DNA of 24,020 nt from Nemertoderma westbladi (lineage: Eukaryota; Xenacoelomorpha; Nemertodermatida; Nemertodermatidae). Shown here one piece after another: positions 1 through 9,826 of this stretch (its first letter is position 1; each line of letters opens with the position of its first letter). The notes under the pieces were generated by a model. That model was not told the origin of the DNA. It made no database searches and saw only the letters and a program-made list of their open reading frames with translations. The position numbers were made by a program, and so were the translations under genes. Location of the stretch: assembly GCA_032718475.1 (NCBI GenBank), contig JAUCBJ010004162.1, forward strand, positions 1 to 24,020, read 5' to 3'.

Positions 1-777
1 GTGGGGGGGGGGGGGGGGGCATGTACAATTACCCTAGCCACAGTTATGAGGGGAATATTATTGGCGACAAAAAACTGCGCTTGCATACCCAGCGCCAAAA
101 TCCCTCGTTAAGCCTCCGCAGCACGCACATCTTTATGAAACATGCCTTAAAATTTAACAGCATTTATTTTACCTTTATATGGTTCCCCTAAGGGGTTACG
201 GCTAAACAAAATAAACTCTTACACAAGCGGCAATACCTTTTAACTTTATTGTATAAGGTAGTTTATCTGTCCAGATGTTGATTAAGTTAAAGGCAATGTG
301 ATCTTGGCATAGAGTATTTATTTCACCGTAGGGGTGTTGTTGTTGTAAGGTAAGTCAGCAGGGGAATGTAGGGAAAAATACAACTCAACCACTAGACAAA
401 GTGGCGCTCTTTGCTACATTCAAGTATCCCGGGAGGTTGATTGACAGACACTTCTAAGCTTTGATATTTAGCCGCTCTAGGTAGACTTGCATTAGGTAAA
501 ATCCAAGTGATTTCCTAAAGGCTATTTTTTTCCTATTAGGTTCCTAATAGGATCCAATTAGGATCCAATAGGACGTTATTTGAAAGCGTTACTGTACTAA
601 TGATTAGTAAAATATTTATATTAAATATTTCACTGATCTTTTTGTCTCACTGACTGTAAGTCAATTATAAAAATAATTAATCACTTATTTTTCACGCAAA
701 AAGTAAAAGGTTAAATAATGACCAGATACATATGAAGAATTGTTCTAAACAAAAACAACAATATTGTTTCCGTAACT
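1..777. other. Left edge, no gene seen
   Basis: A 17-base G run occupies 3-19. The rest is AT-rich sequence without a coding frame or RNA gene that I can support, apart from the short repeat cluster at 531-573. It lies downstream of the zinc-finger exon, which reads leftward and stops at 778, so it may contain that gene's 3' untranslated region. No convincing polyadenylation site could be assigned. Confidence 0.5.
531..573. repeat. Short clustered repeat of TCCTATTAGG / GGATCCAATTA type
   Basis: TCCTATTAGG is followed directly by its near reverse complement (CCTAATAGGA) and then by two further variants, TCCAATTAGGA and TCCAATAGGA. The cluster can form a short hairpin. It is probably a local expansion, and no function is evident. 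Confidence 0.5.
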
Positions 778-1035
778 TTAAGATTTATGAACAGAATCAT
801 TGTGTTTTTTAAGTTCATGTCTATTTGAAATTTGTTTATGGCAGATAGAACAATCATATTTAGAGTTTCCCATTCCTTTATGAAAGTTGTTAACATGATT
901 GTTTAGATTGTCTTGCCGGCTGAATTCTTTATTACAATAACCGCACTTATGTTTGATATATTTATGGGCGTAGTTGACATGGGCGTTTAGATTGCTCTGC
1001 CGGCTGAATTCTTTATTACAATAACCGCACTTATG
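778..1035 (-). pseudogene. C2H2 zinc-finger protein, 3' part of coding exon (fingers 4-6)
   Basis: Read on the minus strand from 1035, the frame begins HKCGYCNKEF and encodes three C2H2 fingers: CGYC...HVNYAH, CGYC...HVNNFH and CSIC...HNDSVH. It ends at TAA, 778-780. It has no start codon of its own because it continues the exon at 1571-2358 and is separated from it by the insertion at about 1035-1644. Finger 4 (947-1035) is nearly identical in nucleotide sequence to finger 3 (1651-1739), including the linker KYIKH, which indicates recent finger duplication. C2H2 arrays of this kind usually bind DNA in the nucleus. Whether this half is still expressed depends on whether the insertion is spliced out. 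No particular ZNF gene is recognised. Confidence 0.75.
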
Positions 1036-1644
1036 TGGGGCGAGACACGTAGTCGGCGAGCCTTGGCATACGGTTCATATAGGGCAAATGGGGCATGTCC
1101 GTCTGTCTGTCTGTCCGTTCGTCTGTCTGGTAAATGTTTGAACGCGAATTTCTCTGCATCGCTGGTTCGGAATTGAACCAAACTTAGTAGGTAAGTAGTA
1201 GAGAGAAAGTTTAGAAAGTTTGTAAAGTTTGGTGAAAAATCATGCAGTCTGACGTCAGCTACGACAGATTATGTAGTTTTTAGAAAATGTTAAATTTCTC
1301 GGGAAGGCCTCATTTTCCTGAGCTGAAATTTTGGTGGCCTGTAGAGAATCATGAAGTCTATCTTTTACGAAATTGAAAAGTTAAGACATTTAATTGGGGA
1401 TCCGCTAGAGACTCAGAAGTAATGACATAGGCCTACCGGTACGGTACTACTGTACAGTGCTGCACTGGTAAGTACGAAATTGCAGAATAACAATTTGACA
1501 CCACCTAGCGGATTAACATATGATTGTATATCGAATGAATACATTTATAGCATGGGATATTGGGTCCAAACTAGACATGCCCCATTTGCTCTATATGAAC
1601 CGTATGCCAAGGCTTGCCGAATACGTGCTGCGCGAAGTCCCCAC
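1035..1644. mobile_element. ~610-bp terminal-inverted-repeat insertion splitting the zinc-finger exon
   Basis: The two ends are inverted copies: the left end from GTGGGG at 1035 to about 1097, and the right end from about 1574 to CCCCAC at 1644. They share GCCTTGGCATACGGTTCATA and GCAAATGGGGCATGTC with few differences. The left inner side carries a GTCTGTCTGTC microsatellite near 1098-1130. Flanking codons on both sides are zinc-finger coding in the same register, so this is an insertion into a finger array. A 3-bp ACA duplication (minus-strand sense) fits the junctions but is too short to prove. No transposase frame is present, and the superfamily is not assigned. Confidence 0.65.
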
Positions 1645-2358
1645 GAACGTGTTTGATATATTTATGGGCGTAGTTGTCATGGGCGTTTAGATTGCCCTGC
1701 TGGCTGAATTCTTTGTTACAATAACCGCACTTATGTTTAATTAGTTTATGGATAGAGTCGACATGTATCTTTACAAAACTCTTCTTTGTAAACAGTTTCT
1801 CACAATAATCGCATTTATACTTATTCTTGACGTCTTTATGAAAGGATTCTATATGTCTCTCTAAATTTTCTCTGCCATTAAATAATTCATTGCAATGAAA
1901 ACAGGAACTGGTATCTGGAGAAAATTGGAACTCCCCAACAGCTTTACTAGAACTACCGGAATCTGTTGGTGCACAACTGATTGTCGGTTTAATAGAGCTG
2001 CAACGATCAACGTTGTCACGAGAGGTACCGGTACCAGCAGTATTACATTGTTTTCGAACAGTTCGAGTTTCTGCAAATGGACCAATAACTATACAACCTT
2101 CAGATTTTACACTAATAAATTGCAAACCAAAAGCTGAATGTTGAATATGAATATTTGCATCTTCAGTTTCAATAGGCGTACTATACGAACAGTTTGGGCT
2201 GTCGTTTTCCTGTTTTTCGACAACAAAATAATCACCAGAAATATCTTCGTCATCTTGTACAGGGACATCATATACTCCACCAAACAAATTGTTTTCATTT
2301 TCGATAGATGATCCGTAAACGCAGTTCTTAAACGCAGGGAATTCAATATAATTTTTTT
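1571..2358 (-). pseudogene. C2H2 zinc-finger protein, 5' part of coding exon (fingers 1-3)
   Basis: The minus-strand frame is open from about 2365 to a TAG at 1571-1573. Numbering from codon TTG at 2287, residues 1-120 are acidic and Ser/Thr-rich. Three fingers follow: C129/C132/H145/H150, C159/C162/H175/H180 and C187/C190/H203/H208. The last ~25 residues before the stop are not finger sequence: they are read out of the inserted element, so the true exon boundary is near 1649. No in-frame ATG lies at the 5' end, and an in-frame TAG lies just upstream. A possible 3' splice site (TTTTAG) ends at 2359, so this is probably an internal or last exon with its start codon on an unseen upstream exon. 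Joined to 778-1035 it gives six tandem fingers. The insertion either breaks the gene or is removed as an intron. Confidence 0.7.
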
Positions 2359-2365
2359 CTAAAAT

Positions 2366-3088
2366 CTATAACTTTGGCCAAAAGTTAGGTTTTTAGCTTT
2401 TAGACTCATACCTAAAAACCCAGGTTAACCAAAAACCTTTGGTTTCGCGTCATTGGGTCCTTTGGTGCAATATCCTGGTGTCTTTAAGGGGAGATGGAAC
2501 CCTTAAAATTTTCAAAAAAATAAAATTTTTGAGATTTTGTTTTTTTAGTTGTTTAAGATCACAATTTTCCGTAGATTATGGATATTGACACTTTAAAACC
2601 ATATCATGAGCCCAAACCGCTTGAAACTCTGTCTGTTTGTCGGTTAGTCTGTTTTTTGTCTGTTTGTGAAAATACAGTGTAACAAATCTCACTACATTTA
2701 GCTAAAACTTTTGGCTATGGGGTTTTCCTGGTCTGAGATTTCATTTATGGTATCAGTTTCTAAAATTTATTGAATCTAGTCCTATCTGTCCGTCTGTCGG
2801 TCTTTTTAGTCTGTCTGTCAAAATATAAAAAAATACACCAGACCTAACTTACGACTTACCAGTGGAGCACGGGCCTAATGATGCATTTCATAAAATATCT
2901 TCAGAAGGACAAAGGGTTTAATTAGTTAATGTAAATTAAACCGGTTATGAATTGTATATGAATACTACTTAAGTGGTGTAACAGATGGTGGGACCATTTT
3001 AGTTTGAATACCAGGTGACATTTTTTTGGAAATGTGTTACATATGTCATATAGACTGAATCAAGACTGAATTCACTGTAAAAAACGGG
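2366..3088. other. No gene seen; CTGTCTG-rich stretches
   Basis: Non-coding AT-rich DNA. Two degenerate CTGTCTGT-type runs lie at about 2626-2665 and 2785-2822, similar in kind to the run inside the insertion at 1098-1130. They may be edges of related dispersed repeats, but no ends could be defined. If the zinc-finger gene has an upstream exon, part of this is its intron. Confidence 0.4.
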
Positions 3089-3109
3089 GTGGCTGTGAAT
3101 TTTCCCTCG

Positions 3110-3320
3110 TTAGATAGGTTAGTTAGGTTCCACCTTGGTGAAGTGGTTGCATTGAATTCCCATCTCTCTGGAGGTCGTGGGTTCGATCCCCGCATGTGGG
3201 CCAGCAGTTTTCGATTCGACACGAATGGTTTGAAGGGGCTAACCAGGGGGCATCTATGCCTTTCATCCTTAAATGTTAGAGCTCTAACGGTCGAAGAAAA
3301 CTATACTTTTTGTACTATAC
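3110..3320 (+). repeat. tRNA-derived SINE-like fragment
   Basis: A polymerase III A box matching TRGYNNARNGG lies at 3136-3146 (TGGTGAAGTGG). A perfect B box lies at 3180-3190 (GGTTCGATCCC). Their spacing is tRNA-like, and the TΨC stem GTGGG/CCCGC pairs with one G-T wobble. The acceptor stem pairs poorly, and ~130 bp of unrelated sequence with a T-rich end follows, so this is a SINE head rather than a functional tRNA. No target duplication was found. Confidence 0.45.
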
Positions 3321-3419
3321 TTTTTTACAAGTGTTGAAAAGTATCTTAAACTAATTGGTAATAATGTTTAAAAAATGTTGATAATAATTTAACAAACTAA
3401 TTGCAACTATCAAACTAGT

Positions 3420-3545
3420 TAGGAACCTGGTAATTCCGGTAAAATTCCGGCCGGAATTGACCCCATTCCGGCAATTCCGGCCGGAAACGGAATCGGACAA
3501 AAACAGCCAGAATTCCGGCCGGAACGGAATTCCGGGACATCCCTA
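3420..3545. mobile_element. hAT-like terminal fragment with AATTCCGG repeats
   Basis: The right edge, read inward on the minus strand, begins TAGGGATGTCCCGG, a hAT-type terminus (TAGGG). The left edge begins TAGGAACCTGG. The interior is made of CCGGAATT repeats that can pair with each other. The 8-bp flanks (AAACTAGT and ATCTTAAT) do not match, so this is a decayed or truncated non-autonomous copy. Confidence 0.4.
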
Positions 3546-3700
3546 ATCTTAATAATTATATCTGTATATAGGCCTATCAACAATTAGAATTATACAGGTA
3601 ATTACATACCAAGCCTATTCGCTATTGTAAATAGATTTCAGCGTGCAGAAGTAAGCAGTTCTATCACATTTGAGGCACAGTGACAAACACCTTTCAACAA

Positions 3701-4041
3701 CGTTCCCTAACCCGGATCAGGAACCGATCCCACTGTCCCAGCACTGCAAGCATCGAGTCTAAGTCCAACTAACCCTTGGTACTTGGACTTACACAGAGTT
3801 CAAGAAAATGTAATAAACATTGTATTTGGTAAATTGGGCGTACTATATTCCCGTACACTGTATGCCACATGACCCCGGAGCCGACGATCTTCCTATTCCC
3901 CAATCAACTAATCCATGCAGCCATGGGCCGGACGTTTCCTAACCCGGGATCAGGAACCGATCCCAGCACTGCGAGCATCGAGTCTAAGTCCAACTAACCC
4001 TTGGTACGTCGGTACTTGGACTTACACAGTTAGAGTTCAAG
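3701..4041 (+). repeat. Direct repeat pair of ~105 bp with internal hairpin
   Basis: Copies at about 3701-3804 and 3933-4041 share nearly all of their sequence, from CGTTNCCTAACCCGG through CATCGAGTCTAAGTCC to the shared TTCAAG end. Each contains an inverted pair AAGTCCAA ... TTGGACTT around a ~14-base loop. The first copy has a CACTGTCC insertion and the second a GTACGTC insertion. No coding potential. Confidence 0.7.
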
Positions 4042-4572
4042 GCGCTAATCGAATCTGTTGTTATTCGACAGGCGGAATTTTATATGGCGTCGGACTGGAC
4101 TGTCGGAGGTGGTAGGGACGGGAGGCCTTCCGGCAGTCAGGGAGATCATCAATTTTGGGGTTACCCCAAATTTCGAATTCTGGTAATAGACTGTCGAAAA
4201 TTGGGGTTTTTTGTTCAAATTTGAGGTATTTTTAGGCTCATAATATCGAGTGTTGCTGCGACTTAGGGAAACTGTTGGAGCAACTTCTACTTTTAATATG
4301 TTAAAATATAATGTAAAATAAGAACTTTTATCGATGCAATAAAATATTTCACCGATGCAAACATGCTTTTATTGGGGGCGAAAATTGAAATTTGAGGTTA
4401 AACTTCAAATTTGAGACAAAACCTCAAATTTCGCCAGCCTTTACAACATCACCAGCCTGTCAGCAGTAGGGTGTAGCAGTAGGCTTTGCTGCTTAGTGCT
4501 TAAATAGAGCTTGGTGAGAATGGGTGACCAGTGTAACCTGTGACCTGACATGTATGCAGGGCAGGCTTAACC

Positions 4573-5052
4573 TTACAGACAGCACAGTAACTTACAGTCA
4601 ATAACTTTAATGATTGTTAACTCCGTTAGTGATTGGTGAGAAAAATGCAGAAGACTAGAGAAATTCGCTATCCTTACAGCCTTACTGTTGGTAAGAAGAA
4701 CAGTAGACCAAATCTTCACTGTTGCGAGATTCAAGCTCACACAGCTGCACAGCACAGTCACAGACTCAGGAAGACCTACGATATCTTGTAGATGTTGAAT
4801 CAATTCCAGAATTTGGAAGTTTACATATTCTGGCATTCATCTGTTCTGTTCATCATTCATATCACACATCTTCAGAAAAAAATATGTTTTCTGGCTGTTG
4901 GTGTCCTCTTTAAAACTTTGTATATCAAATGAAGCCATTCCTCTCCTGATAGCCTGAAGACTTATGTAATATTCGCCTGCCCTAGCTCTATCTGTCAATT
5001 GGAATACTGTACCATCAGTTTGGAGCCCATTTCTAGACAAATGTTGCAGCAA
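4573..5052 (-). pseudogene. Decayed open frame inside the 2,466-bp element, unrecognised
   Basis: One minus-strand frame of 160 codons is open except for a single TGA at 4837-4839, which is followed directly by ATG. The part before the stop is charged and protein-like (around residues GTVFQLTDRARAGEYY); the part after is Leu/Ile/Val-rich. It lies wholly within the transposon and may be a relic of its protein. I recognise no domain, and chance openness cannot be excluded. Confidence 0.25.
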
Positions 5053-5653
5053 AGGTTGACAGGTTGACGTGGTTTATACAATATATGTGGACTTGATTCT
5101 TTTGTTAGTTATTCTATATGACTGGCAACTGGAGACTCTAAAGTTGGAACCTTATGAAGCAAAGGCCAAGCCCCGCCCATCTGCCCATGCTGCCATGTCT
5201 GCATGTTCCATACATCACCTCTTCTTTATCAGGGTCATTAACATATGGAACATGCTGGACCTGGAACACAGTAGAAACATCATCATCTCATCACTAATCG
5301 CTAGTCTTTTAAACAGTCTTTAGACTCTGCTTTCTTATCAAGACATCTGAAATGTTTTAGAAATCTAAGTGACTGTTTGTTTAAAGGCCTACTATAGCCT
5401 ACATACTTACATCCTTTTAAATTGCCCTTATGTGGAACCAGAATCATTTATAACTTGGGCAAAAAGTATAACCTTTTTCACTAATCTATTCTCGAGGCTT
5501 TATCTCATTTCTGGAGTACACCTTGCAGGCACTAAAGTTGCATTGCAATAATCGATAGTGTGTAGGGATGGATTTCGCTCAAATTTCGATCAAAAATTTT
5601 GATCAACACTTTCAACTGTTCAATGAAATTTTAGAAATTCCACCCAAAATATT

Positions 5654-5929
5654 TTGGCACTTGTGTCAAATCAAATAGGTGACCCTCCTAATCTGCTAAT
5701 CCTGAAATCACCAGCTAATGCTGAAATTTAGTGCAGGTGATATCAATATTCCTAACACTTGTTTATTGTTTTTTGGTTACTTTCAACTCACCTCTGTAAC
5801 CTGCTCCTTTGACCTTTGCTAACCCTGTAACCGGGCACTAGTGAAAGTGACTTTAGTTTTGGTGATTTCAGGATTAGCAGAATAGGAGCTAGGAGGGTCC
5901 CCTACAGCCCTATTTGACACAAGTGCCAA
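5654..5929. repeat. Imperfect inverted repeat inside the 2,466-bp element
   Basis: TTGGCACTTGTGTCAAAT at 5654 pairs with ATTTGACACAAGTGCCAA ending at 5929. The homology continues inward through GACCCTCCTA and CTGCTAATCCTGAAATCACC, giving ~60-70 bp arms around a ~150-bp centre. It could be a nested foldback MITE. No convincing target duplication flanks it. Confidence 0.5.
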
Positions 5930-6660
5930 TGTTTTATTGTACTTTTTTTACCGGGAGAAAAAGTAAAATCAATGCATAATTATGGCTCTATGGTACATTA
6001 TTATGTGGCAATATTATTGCAGGTTGTTGCTGTGTTGCCGACGTTGCAAAAGCTTTGCCCAACAAAAAGTTACAATATTCAGATATTATGGGGATAACTT
6101 TTTCCCTACAAGTAGGGAAAAAAAGTAGGCCTACTACTTTTTCTCCCGATTTTAGGGCATATTCAAGCAAAAAAGTAACAATATAAAAATATAAGTTCTT
6201 TAAGCTCTGTAGGTACTTCGTTTTACATGTCTACCATCTGATCAGCCGCCCCATGCACCCCTACCAGTAGCCTTTTTAAGTATAAGCCTTTTTAAACTAC
6301 CGGTAATACTGAATATGTTTTAAATGTTATATTTCACAACACTCAGACACTACCCTAGCCCTAGGCCTACATCAGTTTATTTTTTTACCTTTGCAATACA
6401 GTAACAAGCTAACAACTACTGAACTAGGCCAACTATGGCTTCTGTCTGTATCTGACTATGCTGCTATGAAATTCAAATTTGGGGCAAAACTCAAATTTAG
6501 AGAATTAACCTAACCTTGTATTAAATTTGAGGTAATTCCAAAATTGGGTCTATAATTTGAAATTTGAGGTATTCTCAAATTTGATGATCTCCCTGACTGT
6601 CCGGTATACAAGTAGGAGAGGAGTGTATGTTGTAGGTCTGGAAATCGGTACCCTGCTTGC

Positions 6661-7435
6661 ACATGAGAGTAAAAACCCAAGCGATCATTTTGTGAACATC
6701 CAATGATATTGCCTGTTTTATAAATGCTTTAAGTTGTTATGGGATGTTTTGTTTGATTGGTTGTTGTGTGATTTACTTGCTAATCTTGGCCAGTATTAAA
6801 TGCACTAAATCAACAAGCGATCAATGTAACTTAGTAGTTTACATTTAAATATTAGCAGTATGCCGGTAGCTCTACATGTACTCTCAGACTCTAACAGACT
6901 TACCTATGACGCTATGAGTGATGCAGTGACTGACGTAATAATGTAATAATGAAAGAATGCAGGAATGTACTTAAGATTATAATACAATTGATGGACTCTT
7001 CCTCTAGGTTCTAGGATAGAGGCCAGGCCTCTTTACAGCTTTAATCTTTGTAAAATACTGTCATATCGTACAATACACAGCAGTAAACTGGACATCTAAT
7101 GTAGGTAAATAATACGTAATACAGATATAATATAAATAATACTTTCCCTCACTTAATACATAATAATTATCATTGCTAATTCGCCGGGATGTGCTTTTAA
7201 TTCACCACGATAGGTTTTCGAAAATCCCCCCCCCCCCTCCATCATTCCTCCTGTGAAACATGTTGACTCCTACTGTATATCTGTACACATTGATCAGTGC
7301 TTGTTGATTTAGTGTATTTAATACTGGCCAAGATTAGCAAGTAAATCACATAACAATAACAACTTAAAGCATTTATAAAACAGGCAATATCATTGGATGT
7401 TCACAAAATGATCGCTTGGGTTTTTACTCTCATGT
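6661..7435. mobile_element. 775-bp Mutator-like MITE with ~165-bp TIRs and 10-bp TSD
   Basis: ACATGAGAGTAAAAACCC at 6661 is repeated inverted at the right end, finishing at 7435. The inverted arms stay nearly identical for ~165 bp (6661-6829 and 7283-7435), differing mainly by a ~20-bp insertion in the left arm. CCCTGCTTGC flanks both ends exactly (6651-6660 and 7436-7445). Long inverted repeats with a 9-11 bp duplication are the usual signature of Mutator-like elements. The centre has only AT-rich DNA and a C run near 7227, with no transposase, so it is non-autonomous. Confidence 0.85.
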
Positions 7436-7445
7436 CCCTGCTTGC

Positions 7446-7782
7446 TAGCTGGCTCGTGCCATTGCCATATAGCATAACAGCCTAGAATTATGCAAACGTT
7501 AAATAGCCAGGATCAGGAGAATGGTGGAAAAAAGAGTCATTATAAATCTCGGTTGGCTACATAATTAATTATCCAGACGGCGGCAAACAGGAACAGGTTA
7601 CCATTACAATGCATTACTGCTGCACATCCCGGGCCGGGGCGGACCCTAACAGCCTAACAGACACCAGCCTGCCAGCTGTTACTCATTGACTCATCCTCAC
7701 CTGGCCTGGCTCCCGACACCCGAACCTCCTGTTTATTTGCCAACGGTAGCGCAGTCAGCAGTAGGGCAGACCGGACAATACC
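7446..7782. other. Inter-element spacer, no gene seen
   Basis: This is relatively GC-richer unique sequence between two MITEs. No open frame of useful length, splice pattern or RNA gene was found. It may be a remnant of the host sequence before the elements arrived. Confidence 0.45.
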
Positions 7783-7785
7783 TAG

Positions 7786-8267
7786 GGGGCCGTCCAAGTA
7801 TGACGTCTGCACTTTTCCCCAAAATGTTAACCCCCTCCCTCCCCTAAATCAGATGTCATCAGATAGGCGTTGACCCCCCCCCCCCCCCTAAATCAGATTA
7901 AAAAAAAATTGTAATAAACTTAATAGTTTATTACAAAAATTTTTTTATTTTATTTTTTTTTATTATGAAGATGTTTCATTTTCAGGCGAACCCCAGTACC
8001 GCAGTACCCCAGTAGCACGCGTCCTAATCACTGAAACATGGTGACTGGTAACTGAAACAGAAGGTTGTGCTAGGGCAGTAGGGGCCTTCGAACAATTAAA
8101 ATAGGCAAGCTATTTACTCTTCTGCTATATCTCTTCTAGCACCTATAAATGAACATGCTGACGTCAGATTTTGGCTGACCCCCTCCCCTCCCCTCATCAG
8201 CACGTCATCAGATTTTCCCAACCCCCCTACCCCCCCTAAAGTGCTGACGTCATACTTGGACGGCCCC
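7786..8267. mobile_element. 482-bp TIR element, GGGGCCGTCCAAGTATGACGTC ends (shown in two parts), TAG duplication
   Basis: The terminal repeats run GGGGCCGTCC then AAGTATGACGTC on each side, inverted, and continue imperfectly through CCCCTCCC and ATCAGATG-type blocks. TAG lies immediately outside both ends (7783-7785 and 8268-8270). A 3-bp duplication fits PIF/Harbinger- or Zator-like elements, but the target is not the usual TWA and I do not assign a superfamily. The centre holds an A/T-rich perfect hairpin, TTGTAATAAACT pairing with AGTTTATTACAA, near 7909-7936. There is no coding sequence. Confidence 0.7.
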
Positions 8268-8540
8268 TAGCCTCTGAACATCTAAAATCACATACCGGTA
8301 CGGACTGACGGATGATTCTCCATCTCCATACCTGCATACCGCATACCGGTACTGCTATATACAGATATAGGCTGATAGGTGAATGGCTGGAAGGTAGAAC
8401 TGTAGAAGGCGATAAAACATCCTAGACAGCTAGAGTGCTGCAGTACCAGTACTGCCAGTAATTTTTTATCAGAATTAGAACATCAAGCAGTCAGCAGTCA
8501 CTGACTGGTCAGCGAAATGGCCTACCAAGGGTCCGTCTAA

Positions 8541-8640
8541 AAGCCACATCGGACCCAATCGGTACCACATCGGACCAAATCGGACCACATCGGGGCCACA
8601 TCGGACCACATCGGGGCCACATCGGAGCCACATCGGCCAC
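8541..8640. repeat. Terminal satellite tag, left
   Basis: About five satellite-derived units of CACATCGG type, mixing CACATCGGACC, AATCGGTAC and CACATCGGGGC forms, lie directly inside the terminus. The matching tag on the right lies at 23107-23204. They are more degenerate than the inner arrays, consistent with an edge position. Confidence 0.75.
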
Positions 8641-8904
8641 AAAATAGCAATTTAGGATGTAAATAACAACTTCCAGCACCAACTGATCAAACTCGTATCA
8701 GTAATTCAGTAATTGTTAGTCTTTCTGACAACAGGTCAGGCTGGTAACCGGTACTGCAATGCAGTAGGTACTAGATACTAGAATATCTAATGCAGAGACT
8801 ATTGCCCCTACTTATACAGTACTGTACCCGCCTGCAGGTTTACACAATGAGCTTGGCAGTTATTGTATTTGTATAATTATACTATACTATACTGTACTAT
8901 ATAC

Positions 8905-9696
8905 TAGGGCTCGATCGGAGCTCCGGCCTCCGGCTCCGGCTCCGGCCATTTTGGCACCTCCGGCTCCTGCTCCGGCTCCGGTAAAAATATTGCCGGAGTT
9001 AATTTTTTAATAAATTATCATATTTCGTGCATATTCTAATCTGAACAATTATTTACACTAACTGACTAAGTACTGACTGAAGTAAGTACTGTAGTACAGC
9101 TTCAATATCAAGCATAATACCGGGTACCGGTACTGCAGTACCGGAATTTACTTAAAGTCAATGACTGACTGACTGCTGCAGTACTGGCCAGCTGGCTGAC
9201 TAGCAGACTATTACAGATAGGCTCTACTGTAAAAAATTGTAAATGCTACGAATGTACACTGTAGCTGTACCACTGCCTGACTCCAGCCATTTACTGCTGT
9301 CATGCCATGCCAGCATACTGTACTGCAGTACTGGTACACGTACGGTAGGCTACCTACAGCAGTACAGTACACATCTCTACCACAGTTAGTGAGTTAGGTA
9401 CTGTAGGTAATTTTTAGCCGTCAGCGTCAGGCCGAGGCCGTCTGTCCGTGATAAATTAATTACTTAAATTTTAAATTGAAAATTCGTAAATCTATAAATT
9501 ATGAAATTAATTAGACCTACAGTATGATTGATTATGAGCGATTGGCGAACGATAACCATACTTTATTTTTTTTTAATAAATAATTAAATTTTTAAAATTT
9601 TTGAAAAACTCCGGCTCCTGCTCCGGCTCCGGCCAAATTGTCCAACTCCGGCTCCTGCTCCGGCTCCGGCCAAATCCCAACTCCGATCGAGCCCTA
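8905..9696. mobile_element. 792-bp hAT-like MITE nested in the left arm
   Basis: The termini are TAGGGCTCGATCGGAG and its inverted copy. CTATATAC lies exactly outside both ends (8897-8904 and 9697-9704), an 8-bp duplication typical of hAT. Both subterminal zones carry CTCCGGCTCCTGCTCCGG repeats, all in the same plus-strand orientation. The interior is AT-rich with no transposase, so the copy is non-autonomous. In the opposite arm the site is intact, with one CTATATAC in the same flanking context (reverse complement, about 22842-22849), which confirms both element boundaries and the duplication. Confidence 0.9.
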
Positions 9697-9826
9697 CTAT
9701 ATACTGACTGACTGATATATAACACATGCACTAGAGACAGTCTTCAGTTCTCCAGTCTGCGGAAGGGAAGGCAAGAAGTTTGAAAGAGAAAACGTTATCA
9801 ATGCATTGTTTGAAATAATTTGAAAC

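Larger units (their letters stand above)
4134..6599. mobile_element. 2,466-bp DNA transposon with CAGTCAGGGAG termini and 5-bp TSD
   Basis: The left end CAGTCAGGGAGATCATCAA at 4134 is repeated inverted at 6581-6599 (19 identical bases). TCCGG directly flanks both ends, at 4129-4133 and 6600-6604. Subterminal AAATTTGAGG-type repeats occur in both orientations near each end (about 4225, 4390-4430, 6470-6580). A CAGNG terminus with a 5-bp duplication would fit the short-TSD branch of hAT elements; that assignment is from memory. No intact transposase is present, only a decayed frame at 4573-5052. Confidence 0.75.

Noticed and set aside
987-1181. 64-codon frame on the minus strand at the edge of the zinc-finger gene
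   Set aside because: It is a shadow frame running from the inserted element into an out-of-frame reading of the finger codons.
3110-3200. Functional tRNA gene
   Set aside because: The A and B boxes are good, but the acceptor stem does not pair and the anticodon arm is not convincing.
5563-5620. TAGGGATGG start resembling a hAT terminus
   Set aside because: No inverted partner and no matching flank were found within the window.
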